DNA of 39,801 bases, taken from Pedobacter sp. V48. GTDB taxonomy: Bacteria; Bacteroidota; Bacteroidia; Sphingobacteriales; Sphingobacteriaceae. Position numbers and translations under genes: made by a program. Each line of letters opens with the position of its first letter. The stretch's first letter is position 1. Location: assembly GCF_000523515.1 (NCBI RefSeq), contig NZ_AWRU01000034.1:110203-150003 (forward strand), given 5' to 3'. This document shows positions 7,565 to 15,831 of this stretch, one piece after another. Below the pieces are notes generated by a model. That model worked only from the letters and a program-made list of their open reading frames with translations, was not told the origin of the DNA and ran no database searches.

Positions 7565-8425
7565 ATGAACTTTGAAATTTATGAAAAACTGCATGTCCAG
7601 TTTACTGATGCACTTGCAGATTTACCGCAGGAAAGCCTTACCCCAGTCAAATTACTTTCCGAGCAGCTGGCCATAAGCCAAGAATTCCTGAAAAAAATGC
7701 GAAAACTTGTGTCGGAGAATCCCTTCTCTGACGCCGACAAAGAAATCGACTTCTTCAAGCACATTAAACCTAAATTCTATGCCCAAAAAATATTCCAATT
7801 TGAATTATATGGTTTGGAAATGAACCAGCCGGTCGGGCCAAAAGACACACTACTTAGCTACTATAACAACGAACTGACCTACATTGCCCGGTTTCATAGT
7901 CTCCATGCATCAGCATACCAATATTACCGAACAGGTGGCAGTGAAATGGATCACTTGTATTTTGTTCGCGGGGCTAGGCCGCCTATCGTGCAAATCCCGG
8001 AAACGACAGACACAGACCCATTGTTTTCCACCCCGATGGACCACCTGTTCGCCCGGTTCATTGCTTATGAACTATTGCAGAAAGAAATCCTGGAGCGAAT
8101 AGGCCAATTAGAAGGCGGGCGGCTTGCACCAGTTAGCCCGGCTCAGCACACAAAACGCGGGATCAAATGGACTGGCAAAATTGTCAACCTGAGTGAACTC
8201 ATTTATGGACTCTTTTACACTGGACAACTTAACAACGGCAACGTTCAACTTTCCGAAATTGTAGCACTGTTCGAGCAGATGTTCCTGGTAAAGATCCGTG
8301 ATGTGCACCATACATTCGGAGAAATCCGCGAGCGCAAGGTGACCAGTCCTTCTAAGTTTCTGGACTCAATGGCTGTTGCGATCCGTGACCGGGTGGATGA
8401 AGATCTGAGATATAAGCCAAGCTGA
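7565..8425 (+). CDS. rteC: RteC family regulator of conjugative-element excision/transfer
   Basis: The 286-residue cytoplasmic protein matches the RteC pattern: an N-terminal helical region, the central segment EIDFFKHIKPKFYAQKIFQFELYG, then YYNNELTYIARFHSLHASAYQYYRTGGSEMDHLYFVRG, and a C-terminal winged-helix-like part (KWTGKIVNLSELIYGLFYTGQLNNGNVQLSEIVALFEQMF). In CTnDOT of Bacteroides, RteC activates the excision operon and thereby starts transfer. Here it stands immediately before the tra genes, 115 bases upstream of traE, with a long hairpin in the gap. No RteA/RteB two-component pair is next to it, so the upstream signal is not evident. Only one start fits the conserved N-terminus. Confidence 0.85.
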   Translation: MNFEIYEKLHVQFTDALADLPQESLTPVKLLSEQLAISQEFLKKMRKLVSENPFSDADKEIDFFKHIKPKFYAQKIFQFELYGLEMNQPVGPKDTLLSYYNNELTYIARFHSLHASAYQYYRTGGSEMDHLYFVRGARPPIVQIPETTDTDPLFSTPMDHLFARFIAYELLQKEILERIGQLEGGRLAPVSPAQHTKRGIKWTGKIVNLSELIYGLFYTGQLNNGNVQLSEIVALFEQMFLVKIRDVHHTFGEIRERKVTSPSKFLDSMAVAIRDRVDEDLRYKPS

Positions 8426-8440
8426 TTTACACACCAACCC

Positions 8441-8490
8441 GTGGGTTTCTCTCCCCTTATGCTCCCAGCATGGGATCGGGGGAAACCTAC
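8441..8490 (+). promoter_or_regulatory. long three-part hairpin between rteC and the tra genes
   Basis: GTGGGTTTC (8441-8449) pairs with GAAACCTAC (8482-8490, one G-U). Inside it CCCC (8453-8456) pairs with GGGG (8478-8481), and ATGCT (8459-8463) pairs with AGCAT (8467-8471) around a CCC loop. There is no U tract after it, so it is not an obvious terminator. It lies in what would be the 5' leader of the tra operon. Confidence 0.5.
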
Positions 8491-8540
8491 TTAGGCAACC
8501 TTTGTCTGCCTTCAGCAATGGAGCTGCCGGTTTAAATCAA

Positions 8541-9359
8541 ATGCTTATGTTATCAAATTTTAGTTGGCTGGAATATGCAGCTTTCATCGGGGTCTCCGTG
8601 CTTCTGTATTACGCGGTCATTCTGCTGGTGTATTACCGGAATGAGATGAAAGGCTTCCTTTCTTCACTCGCGAAGGGTCATCAGCCCGACATAATTCGTG
8701 TTTCGGATCAGGGTTTTGTGAACGCTGATCTGCTCGGAAAAGCTGCTCCCGAGGCTGGCATGAGCAGTCTGAGTATGGACGAACTGAATTTCGGCGGGAA
8801 TGATCAGCTGCTCCAGGGCGAACTTGCAGACTGCATGCAGGAACTGAGTGATACTTTTTATTTGGCACTGGAAAAGAGCTGGGATAAAAAGAAGCTGTTT
8901 ACCTCGCTTTCAGAGATTGCAGAATGTTATTCCTCAGTATTTGCTTCTCCCTTGCGGGCACAGGTTCTTGCCTACATTTCCGAGCAAGTTGGTACCAAGC
9001 TTGGAATAGGCTTTTCCAGCAATGAACTGGAAGTCGCTCTCTCGTCCGGGGTTCCCGGCTGGGGTAAAGCGCTTGGTGCAGGTATCGCGGTAATTTCCTT
9101 TTTTACCCAAATGGCCTCCGCCCAGGACGGAAACCAGGGGATAGCCGAAGCAACCAATAAAGTAGCCGGCTACTTTGACACCGGTACTGACCTGATGTAT
9201 GCCATCGGTGCGATCATGGGACTGGTCGGGGCGGTAAAAGTGTATTCCAAGTGGAATGCGGGCGAACCGGATACCGCTAAAGTGGCTACGGCCTGGTTTG
9301 GCAGCTGTATTTTTCTGGTAGTAGTTGCTACTGTTCTTAAATCTTTCTTCGGGATATGA
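8541..9359 (+). CDS. traE: TraE-type pilin subunit (DUF4134) fused to an extra N-terminal membrane protein
   Basis: The last about 95 residues are a full DUF4134/TraE domain, the VirB2-like pilin of Bacteroidetes ICEs: a signal-like hydrophobic stretch ending MASAQ, then DGNQGIAEATNKVAGYFDTG, two membrane helices, and WFGSCIFLVVVATVLKSFFGI. Ahead of it, in the same frame, are about 170 residues with a membrane helix (YAAFIGVSVLLYYAVILLVYY) and a helical cytoplasmic region (QLLQGELADCMQELSD...). Similar small proteins usually stand as a separate gene before traE. No stop and no ATG, GTG or TTG start suited to a separate traE lies at the junction. The frame is open from a TTG at 8502; ATG 8541 or 8547 is preferred because the membrane segment follows directly. 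It overlaps traF by four bases. Confidence 0.85.
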   Translation: MLMLSNFSWLEYAAFIGVSVLLYYAVILLVYYRNEMKGFLSSLAKGHQPDIIRVSDQGFVNADLLGKAAPEAGMSSLSMDELNFGGNDQLLQGELADCMQELSDTFYLALEKSWDKKKLFTSLSEIAECYSSVFASPLRAQVLAYISEQVGTKLGIGFSSNELEVALSSGVPGWGKALGAGIAVISFFTQMASAQDGNQGIAEATNKVAGYFDTGTDLMYAIGAIMGLVGAVKVYSKWNAGEPDTAKVATAWFGSCIFLVVVATVLKSFFGI

Positions 9360-9691
9360 GCAGCGTGTATCAGATCAACAAAGGCGTGGGAAGGGCGATT
9401 GAGTTCCGCGGGTTAAAGGCACAGTACATCGGCTTCCTGGCCGGGGGACTGGTTGGCCTGCTGCTCGTGTTTGCAGCGTCGTATATCGCTGGGATTAACC
9501 TGTATTTGCTCATCATCCTGACCGTCGGACTAGGTTTTCTACTCTTCACGGCTGTCTTTCGTATGAGTGCTAAATACGGGCAGCATGGGCTTCTCAAAAA
9601 ATTGGCCAGGCCGAATATTCCTTCCTGCCTGATCAGCCGACGCCGTCAATTATTCACTTTCTTAAAGCCTGAAGTATGTCTAAACCAATAG
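9356..9691 (+). CDS. traF: TraF-type conjugal transfer protein (DUF4133, VirB3-like)
   Basis: The 111-residue product carries the DUF4133 pattern: YQINKGVGRAIEFRGLKAQYIGFLAGGLVGLLLVF, a second membrane helix (LYLLIILTVGLGFLLFTAVF), then a basic C-terminal tail. It corresponds to VirB3 of type IV secretion, an inner-membrane partner of the VirB4 ATPase. The start overlaps the traE stop (ATGA, 9356-9359) and the end overlaps traG by 16 bases, so the three genes are translationally coupled. The last about 15 residues lie within the overlap. Confidence 0.88.
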   Translation: MSSVYQINKGVGRAIEFRGLKAQYIGFLAGGLVGLLLVFAASYIAGINLYLLIILTVGLGFLLFTAVFRMSAKYGQHGLLKKLARPNIPSCLISRRRQLFTFLKPEVCLNQ

Positions 9692-12144
9692 AATTTAGTC
9701 ACATTTTCCCGATCTATAAAGTGGAGCATGGCGCCATTGTCTCCATGCAGGGAGATCTGACGATTGCTTTCCGGGTAGACCATGCAGGACTATTCACTTT
9801 GGGATCTGCCGAATATGAAGCGGCACACCAGGTCTGGATTAAGGCAATCAAGAGCCTGCCATTCAACACAGTGATACACAAACAGGACCGGTTTTTCAAA
9901 AACCACCACGTGGCTCATATTCATCCTGACCAGACCTTTCTGACCCGCTCCGGCGAATCGGAATTTAATGGCCTACCCTACCTTTCCCACAGCTGCCTGC
10001 TGATGCTGACCAAAAAAGCGGAAGACCGAAGGACAACAACAAGCGGCTACTCCGGGCTAATGCGCAAAAGCGTTGTTCCCGCCCAAACCCTGAGCCGGGC
10101 GATGTTTGCGGATTTTATGGAAAAAGTGAGCGCTTTTGAGCGGATACTTTCAGACAGCGGACTGTTCTCATTGCATATGCTGGGAGATGACAAGCTGGCT
10201 GGGACCGATGAAAGAGCTGGGATTATAGAAAGCTATTGCTATTTGCAGGGTGACGACTGCCGCCCTGTACTAAAGGACATTTCTTTATCAGATGGGATTA
10301 AGGTGGGATCTGACTATATGCAGCTGTTCACCCTGGCTGATGCCGAGCACTTGCCCTCGCTTGCTGGTAGCCGGGTGAACTATGACCGTTACAGCACCGA
10401 TAAAAGCAAGTTCAGTGTAGGTTTCGCTGCTGTGTTAGGATTACTATTAGATTGCAATCACATCTATAACCAGTTTCTTTTCATTGGTGACCCGCTGAAA
10501 ACGATCAAAGAGCTGGAAGCGAAAAAGCGACGACTGCATTCCCTTTCGGCTTATTCCAGGGCAAACGCAGTTTCGCGGGACGCAGTGAATGATTTCCTGC
10601 ATGAGGCGGTGGGTGAAGGAAGATTACCAATCAAAGCGCACTTTAATGTGATGGCCTGGACGGAGGATAAAGCTGAATTACAGGAAATCCGCAATAAGGT
10701 TTCGTCAGCGATGGCCGCTATGGATGCCGTAGCTAAGCAGGAAACTGATGGTGCGGCGCAAATCTGGTGGGCGGGCATTCCAGGCAATGCCGGGGATTTC
10801 CCTGTTAATGAGACCTTTGACACCTTCCTGGAGCAGGCGAGTTGCTTTTTGAACATGGAAAGCTCGGCGGTGTCTGATCCCTCGGGCATCAGGTTTGGCG
10901 AACGTCATTCCGGCCGGCCGGTCTATCTTGACCTGTTTGACGGGCCAATGAAAAGCGGGCTGGTGACCAACCGCAATATGTTCATCTGCGGAGGAAGTGG
11001 CGCCGGTAAATCGCTGGCCATGAATCATATCCTGCGCTCGCTATATGACCAGGGGACACATTGCGTGACCATTGATATTGGTGGGAGTTATAAGGGATTA
11101 TGTGATCTTCTGGGTGGCTATTACTTTACCTACTCAGAAAACGACCCGATCAAATTCAATCCTTTTTATATCGGGAAGGATGATGCGCTGGATATTGAAA
11201 AAAAAGAAAGCCTGAAAACTTTGCTTCTGGCGCTTTGGAAGAGGGAGGGAGAGAGTTTTTCACGCTCCGAGTACGTAGCGATTTCCGGCGCCATTACTTT
11301 GTATTACCAGCACCTGGAGGCTAATCTTCACTTGTTTCCCTGCTTCAATACCTTCTATGATTTCCTGATGCAGGAGTACCTGGAGGTAATGGAAAACGGA
11401 AAAGTAAAAGAAAAGGATTTTGATATACAGAACCTTTTGTATGTGCTGAACCCTTATTATAAGGGCGGGGAGTTCGACTTCCTGCTGAATGCAACTGAAA
11501 ACCTTGACCTCTTAAACGAGCGCTTTATCGTCTTTGAGCTGGACAATTTAAAGGGGCACGAGGTGCTATTTCCAGCGGTTACGATTATCATTATGGAAAT
11601 GTTCATTTCCAAGATGCGCAAGTTGAAAGGTCAGCGGAAGCTGCTGGCCATTGATGAGGCCTGGATTGCCATTGCCAAAGCCGGTATGAGCTCCTTCATT
11701 AAATATCTCTATAAAACGGTTAGAAAGTTCAACGGGATCGCGGCACTGATCACCCAGGAGGTAGACGATTTGATCTCCTCACCTATCATTAAGGAAACGG
11801 TGATCAATTTGTCTGATACTAAAATTCTGCTGGACATGCGAAAGTTCATGAACAAATTTGACGGACTGCAGGCTACGCTGGGGTTATCAGATAAAGCCAA
11901 AACAATGCTGCTGTCGGTCAACAAATCAAACCAGGGTGGCCAGAATTACCGGGAGGTATTCATTGACCAGGGTGGCCAGAAGCTGGGCGTTTACCGCAAC
12001 CAGCTCTGTTTGGAAGAATACCTCGCTTATACAACCGAGGAAACAGAAAAGCTTAAGGTCATTGCATATGCTGAAAAGTACGGCAGCATGGAAAAAGGAA
12101 TTACTGTACTGGCTGAGGAGCTTCGCCGCAAGAAAGCGCCATGA
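9676..12144 (+). CDS. traG: TraG conjugation ATPase (VirB4-like)
   Basis: The protein has 822 residues, a normal length for the Bacteroidetes TraG family. The N-terminal half (about 1-400) is the VirB4-type domain. The P-loop is CGGSGAGKSLAMNHIL at about residues 437-452, followed by TIDIGGSYKGL and FNPFYIGKDD. Walker B is KLLAIDEAW at about 654-662, followed by the helical segment with ALITQEVDDL and VINLSDTKILLDMRK, typical of VirB4 ATPases. In this nomenclature TraG powers assembly of the mating channel; it is not the F-plasmid coupling protein. No frameshift or missing catalytic motif is seen, so this gene looks functional. Confidence 0.95.
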   Translation: MSKPIEFSHIFPIYKVEHGAIVSMQGDLTIAFRVDHAGLFTLGSAEYEAAHQVWIKAIKSLPFNTVIHKQDRFFKNHHVAHIHPDQTFLTRSGESEFNGLPYLSHSCLLMLTKKAEDRRTTTSGYSGLMRKSVVPAQTLSRAMFADFMEKVSAFERILSDSGLFSLHMLGDDKLAGTDERAGIIESYCYLQGDDCRPVLKDISLSDGIKVGSDYMQLFTLADAEHLPSLAGSRVNYDRYSTDKSKFSVGFAAVLGLLLDCNHIYNQFLFIGDPLKTIKELEAKKRRLHSLSAYSRANAVSRDAVNDFLHEAVGEGRLPIKAHFNVMAWTEDKAELQEIRNKVSSAMAAMDAVAKQETDGAAQIWWAGIPGNAGDFPVNETFDTFLEQASCFLNMESSAVSDPSGIRFGERHSGRPVYLDLFDGPMKSGLVTNRNMFICGGSGAGKSLAMNHILRSLYDQGTHCVTIDIGGSYKGLCDLLGGYYFTYSENDPIKFNPFYIGKDDALDIEKKESLKTLLLALWKREGESFSRSEYVAISGAITLYYQHLEANLHLFPCFNTFYDFLMQEYLEVMENGKVKEKDFDIQNLLYVLNPYYKGGEFDFLLNATENLDLLNERFIVFELDNLKGHEVLFPAVTIIIMEMFISKMRKLKGQRKLLAIDEAWIAIAKAGMSSFIKYLYKTVRKFNGIAALITQEVDDLISSPIIKETVINLSDTKILLDMRKFMNKFDGLQATLGLSDKAKTMLLSVNKSNQGGQNYREVFIDQGGQKLGVYRNQLCLEEYLAYTTEETEKLKVIAYAEKYGSMEKGITVLAEELRRKKAP

Positions 12145-12153
12145 TTTAAATTT

Positions 12154-12576
12154 ATGATGATGAAAGAAATAAAAAATTGGGCGTTTGACACAGTTCACGC
12201 TTTAAATGGCTTTGCTTTAGGTTGCCTGGCCCTGATACTGATGCTTGGCTCGTGCGGGCGCAGTCCGGAGTTTGCGATTACCGGAACCTATGTAAACCAC
12301 GAGTCCGGGGAATACAGCATATCAAAAGATACATTGTTGATTCTGGCAGCCACTGGTGATGGAAATTATCAGCTGATCCGCAGGTCAGCTTTCCAGCGAA
12401 TTCGTGAAGGGAAGCTGCAACCAGAGGAAATGAAAGTCCGGAATTTTACCGGCAGGTTTGATCCGCAGAAAGCAATTCTTGTACTGGATGGAGAGGATAA
12501 GCAGGTGAGGTTTTTTTCGGGTGGTAAAAGTCTGCTGCTGGCAAAGCGGGAATACCAGAAAGTCAATAATTTATAG
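12154..12576 (+). CDS. small putative lipoprotein in the tra operon
   Basis: The 140-residue product begins with three Met codons in a row. A hydrophobic stretch (ALGCLALILMLGSC, with lipobox-like LGSC at about residues 31-34) suggests a lipoprotein with a longer than usual n-region. The remainder is a beta-rich domain (FAITGTYVNHESGEYSISKDTLLI ... NFTGRFDPQKAILVLDGEDKQVRFF). I do not recognise the family. Its place between traG and traI is where CTnDOT has traH, but no similarity to TraH can be claimed. It may stabilise the envelope-spanning channel, as small lipoproteins do in other type IV systems. Confidence 0.7.
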   Translation: MMMKEIKNWAFDTVHALNGFALGCLALILMLGSCGRSPEFAITGTYVNHESGEYSISKDTLLILAATGDGNYQLIRRSAFQRIREGKLQPEEMKVRNFTGRFDPQKAILVLDGEDKQVRFFSGGKSLLLAKREYQKVNNL

Positions 12577-12589
12577 GGGGACCCAGCGT

Positions 12590-13363
12590 ATGAGAAAACG
12601 AATAATAACAGATAGTTCATGCTTACGGGAAAACATCCCCCGCAGAAAATCCGGGATCCTCTGGCATGGCGTAAAAACGGCCAAAGTCTACATGGTGGTG
12701 ATGCCCCTCAGTCTGGTGGTCCTGCTGGTCTCTTTTCCCACCAAAAATGCAACCGCGCAAATCGCCATCGCAGAGGTGATTAAGGCCGGAGTGAAAAAAG
12801 TGATCAAGGCCGTTGATTTGCGGGTGCAGCGCTTGCAGAACGAAACGATCTGGCTTCAAAATGCACAAAAGGTGTTGGAAAATACTTTATCCAAACTGAA
12901 GCTAACCGAGATCGCCGACTGGAGCAGCCGCCAGAAAGAATTGTATGGAGAATATTTTGATGAGCTGGTTAGAGTGAAAGCTGTTATTACCTATTACCAG
13001 CGGATCAGGAATATCACCCAGCGCCAGGGAGACATCATCAAAGAATACCAGCATGCCAAAAACCTGTTCGCTCGGGACAAGCATTTCCGGCCGGATGAAC
13101 TGCTCCTGATGGAAGAGGTGTACATCGGAATCCTGGATGCCAGCCTGAAGAACATCGATCAGCTATTATTGGTGGTGAATTCCTTTAAGGTGCAGATGAG
13201 CGATGCGAAACGCCTGGAGATCATCAATTCGGTAGCGATGCGCATGGAAGAAAACTATCAGGATCTCAGGCAGTACAATGCCTCCCAGGTTTCACTAAGC
13301 TTTTCCAGGGCGAAAGAAGCCGGAGACGTAAATATAGTGAGGAGGTTGTATGGGATCGAGTAA
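12590..13363 (+). CDS. traI: TraI conjugal transfer protein (DUF4141)
   Basis: The family core is unmistakable: QIAIAEVIKAGVKKVIKAVDLRVQRLQNETIWLQNAQKVLENTLSKLKLTEIADW, then the helical C-terminal region ending RRLYGIE. A hydrophobic signal (about residues 35-57, ending ATAQ) exports it. The reading frame is open from 12521, but that would overlap the preceding gene by 56 bases. ATG 12590 has GGGGG eight bases before it and gives 257 residues; ATG 12692 would give a plain signal peptide. Near the C-terminus, DQLLLVVNSFKVQMSDAKRLEIIN is shared in altered form with the next two genes, making the three a paralogous set. It overlaps the next gene by 14 bases through ATGGGATCGAGTAA. Confidence 0.88.
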   Translation: MRKRIITDSSCLRENIPRRKSGILWHGVKTAKVYMVVMPLSLVVLLVSFPTKNATAQIAIAEVIKAGVKKVIKAVDLRVQRLQNETIWLQNAQKVLENTLSKLKLTEIADWSSRQKELYGEYFDELVRVKAVITYYQRIRNITQRQGDIIKEYQHAKNLFARDKHFRPDELLLMEEVYIGILDASLKNIDQLLLVVNSFKVQMSDAKRLEIINSVAMRMEENYQDLRQYNASQVSLSFSRAKEAGDVNIVRRLYGIE

Positions 13364-13994
13364 AAATTTTGCAGCATTGGCGCTGGTATTGGTGCTGTCT
13401 CTGGCGTCTGGCCTCTCTTATGGCCAGACCTGGGCAGAGCTATTCAGACAGAAAAAGACCCAGAAAGAATACCTGTTGAAACAGATCGCTGCCCTGCAGG
13501 TATATATCGGTTACGCTAAAAAGGGCTATGATATTGTCGACAACGGAATTCATCTGGCAAAGAATATTACTGCTGGTGAGTTCAGTCTGCACCGGAACTT
13601 TTTTACCTCTCTGGCCGCTGTCAACCCTTCCATAAAAGGAAGTGCGTTGGTGGGCGAGATACTGGATAGGGGTCTTTCGGTTGTTGCCATTCTGAAGAAC
13701 TGGAAGGCTCCTCCGCTTAATGCCAATGACCGGGCTTTTGTTGGGCTGGTCAAGGCAAATGTTTTAACTGAATGTACAGCGGAGCTGGAAGAACTGCTGA
13801 TGGTAATCACTTCAGGCAAGCTGAAAATGACCGACGATGAGCGCATCCAGCGGCTGGAAGTTCTTCGAATATCCATGGAAGACAAATACGGCTTTGCATT
13901 GTCCTTTACAGACGATTTTGACCGGCTGGTTTGGCAGCGGGAAAAGGACCAGCATTCCATTGATCAAATAAGGAGGTCGCATGGGATCGAGTAG
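13350..13994 (+). CDS. exported TraI-like paralog 1 (TerB-like annotation in related ICEs)
   Basis: The 214-residue protein has a signal peptide (1-26, ending LSYGQ) and is otherwise helical. The C-terminal motif ELEELLMVITSGKLKMTDDERIQRLEVL matches the TraI motif DQLLLVVNSFKVQMSDAKRLEII, and the protein ends RRSHGIE against RRLYGIE in TraI. Related proteins are, as I recall, sometimes labelled TerB-family tellurite resistance; nothing in the sequence supports a role in tellurite. The start is fixed by AGGAGG four bases ahead of the ATG. It probably works with TraI in the periplasm as part of the mating apparatus, which is inference from paralogy and position. Confidence 0.75.
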   Translation: MGSSKNFAALALVLVLSLASGLSYGQTWAELFRQKKTQKEYLLKQIAALQVYIGYAKKGYDIVDNGIHLAKNITAGEFSLHRNFFTSLAAVNPSIKGSALVGEILDRGLSVVAILKNWKAPPLNANDRAFVGLVKANVLTECTAELEELLMVITSGKLKMTDDERIQRLEVLRISMEDKYGFALSFTDDFDRLVWQREKDQHSIDQIRRSHGIE

Positions 13995-14625
13995 ATTAAG
14001 AATGATGGTTATGGCATTGTGCCTGTTATTCGGCTTTCGTTTTCATGTATCCGCTCAATCAACCGAGGTACAACAGCTATTGTTAAATGTAGAAAAGCTC
14101 TCGCAGTTCAAGAATATTTTGCGGGACATGAAGGCTGGTTACCAGATCATCAGCGCGGGTTATAATGCGGTTCGAGATATCTCTAAAGGCAACTTTTCCT
14201 TGCATGAGACTTTCCTTGACGGGCTGCTGGCCGTAAGCCCAGAGGTAAGAAAGTACCATAAAGTGGTAGGTATTGTTTCAGCACAAGGTCGGATTCTATC
14301 AGAGTATAAAGCGGCTTTTTCAGCTTTAAAATCTTCTGAGAAGTTTACCATTAAGGAGATTGATTATTTAAGCTCGGTTTATGGAAATCTAAGTAAGCAA
14401 AGCCTGGCGAACCTGGAAGCGCTACTGATGGTAATCACTGCAGGTCAGATGCGGATGTCTGATAATGAGCGGCTTGAGGCAATTGATGCGATCTATTCGG
14501 ACATGCAGGAAAAGCTGCTGTTTTTGCGGCACTTCAATGCACAGGGAATCGGGATTGCCAGACAGCGCAAACTGGAGCGGAGTGATGTTTCCTCGATGGA
14601 GGATTTGTTTAATGTTCACCCTTGA
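13981..14625 (+). CDS. exported TraI-like paralog 2 (TerB-like annotation in related ICEs)
   Basis: The protein has 214 residues, the same length as its neighbour, with a signal peptide of the same length (1-26, ending HVSAQ) and the same first four residues MGSS. The shared motif is NLEALLMVITAGQMRMSDNERLEAIDAI. The helical middle (IISAGYNAVRDISKGNFSLHETFLDGLLAVSP) aligns by eye with IVDNGIHLAKNITAGEFSLHRNFFTSLAAVNP of paralog 1, which shows the two are duplicates. AGGAGG precedes the ATG by four bases, and the 14-base overlap with paralog 1 repeats the overlap between TraI and paralog 1. It precedes traJ. Confidence 0.75.
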   Translation: MGSSRLRMMVMALCLLFGFRFHVSAQSTEVQQLLLNVEKLSQFKNILRDMKAGYQIISAGYNAVRDISKGNFSLHETFLDGLLAVSPEVRKYHKVVGIVSAQGRILSEYKAAFSALKSSEKFTIKEIDYLSSVYGNLSKQSLANLEALLMVITAGQMRMSDNERLEAIDAIYSDMQEKLLFLRHFNAQGIGIARQRKLERSDVSSMEDLFNVHP

Positions 14626-14635
14626 TTTCTTAATT

Positions 14636-15820
14636 ATGAACAGATTTTTTAAAATTTTACCGCCTGTTTTTGTATTAATGCTGCTGGTATGTGCGCCGAT
14701 GTTTTCCTTTGCGCAGGGCGGTTTAGCGGGAGAGATGAAAAGCATGCACCAGGTGCTGGATCAGGTTTACCAGGAGATGCTGCCATTGTGCAGCAAATTG
14801 ATCGGTGTTGGACGTGGGCTGGCTGGACTTGCGGCGTTGCTTTATATCGCATCTCGGGTCTGGAAAAACATCGCCCAAGCCGAGCCGGTTGATTTTTACC
14901 CCCTGATGCGGCCGTTCGCATTGGGTCTTGCGATCCTGCTATTTCCTTCGCTGATTTCCCTGATGAACGGGGTGCTAAAACCTACGGTTACCGCGACTTC
15001 CGGGATGGTAAGGGATTCAGATCGGGCGATTGCGGTGCTCTTGAAGCAAAAGGAAAATGCTATTAAAAAGACAGACCAGTACCAGATGTATGTCGGAGTA
15101 GATGGTAGTGGGGATTCTGACCGCTGGTATAAATATACTCACCCGGAAGATCCGAACCGCGAAAACGAAGGAATACTGGACAGGCTGGCGCACGGGATAG
15201 ATTTTGCGATGGCCAAGGCTTCCTATAATTTCCGCAATTCCATTAAGCAATGGATGAGCGAAGTGCTGCAGGTGGTGTATGCAGCAGCTTCTCTGTGCAT
15301 CAATACGATCCGCACGTTTTATCTGATTATCCTGGCAATCCTTGGGCCAATGGTTTTAGCCTTCGCGGTGTTTGACGGCTTTGAGCATACGCTCACCGTC
15401 TGGATTGCCAGGTATGTGAACATTTTCCTTTGGCTACCCATTGCCAATATATTCGGGAGTATCATCGGAAAAGTGCAGGAGAATATGCTGCGCTATGATA
15501 TTTCCCAGGTCAACCAGCAGGGGGACACTTTTTTTAGCGCGACCGATACGGCTTATTTGTGTTTTCTCATCATCGGGATCATCGGTTACTTCTCGGTGCC
15601 TACGGTAGCCAATTACCTCGTGCATGCCGGTGGCGGAAATTCCATCGTTTCCAAGGTGAATTCGCTGGTAGTTGGTGGTGCCAGTTCGGTCACAAGGGCG
15701 CTACCTGTCGCAGGCGGAATGGTTGCAGATGCGCTGGGTGACAACTCAAGGTCTTCTAAAGGAGGAAACGCCTCAGCCAGCAATGACTATTTCAAGAATA
15801 AACTCAAAAGTGATGACTAA
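14636..15820 (+). CDS. traJ: TraJ conjugal transfer membrane protein (VirB6-like)
   Basis: From ATG 14636 the protein has 394 residues with a signal peptide ending SFAQ at residue 27, then several membrane helices (about 58-75, 92-112, a long hydrophobic block AASLCINTIRTFYLIILAILGPMVLAFAVF, and helices before the C-terminus). TDTAYLCFLIIGIIGYFSVPTVANYLVHAGG matches the family end region, followed by a Ser/Gly-rich tail. TraJ is the polytopic VirB6-like channel component. ATG 14612 is an alternative start: it has GGAGG nine bases upstream and would give a 14-base overlap with the previous gene, the same geometry as the two preceding junctions. The frame further upstream to 14465 is shadow. 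Confidence 0.88.
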   Translation: MNRFFKILPPVFVLMLLVCAPMFSFAQGGLAGEMKSMHQVLDQVYQEMLPLCSKLIGVGRGLAGLAALLYIASRVWKNIAQAEPVDFYPLMRPFALGLAILLFPSLISLMNGVLKPTVTATSGMVRDSDRAIAVLLKQKENAIKKTDQYQMYVGVDGSGDSDRWYKYTHPEDPNRENEGILDRLAHGIDFAMAKASYNFRNSIKQWMSEVLQVVYAAASLCINTIRTFYLIILAILGPMVLAFAVFDGFEHTLTVWIARYVNIFLWLPIANIFGSIIGKVQENMLRYDISQVNQQGDTFFSATDTAYLCFLIIGIIGYFSVPTVANYLVHAGGGNSIVSKVNSLVVGGASSVTRALPVAGGMVADALGDNSRSSKGGNASASNDYFKNKLKSDD

Positions 15821-15831
15821 CCTATAAGCCT

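Noticed and set aside
8502..8540. TTG start for the traE fusion
   Set aside because: Adds 13 residues without similarity and lies in the leader; ATG 8541 or 8547 places the membrane segment close to the N-terminus.
12521..12589. Upstream extension of traI
   Set aside because: Overlaps the lipoprotein gene by 56 bases; ATG 12590 with GGGGG ahead of it is a better start.
14465..14635. Upstream extension of traJ
   Set aside because: Overlaps the preceding gene in another frame; the signal peptide begins at 14636, or with an alternative ATG at 14612.
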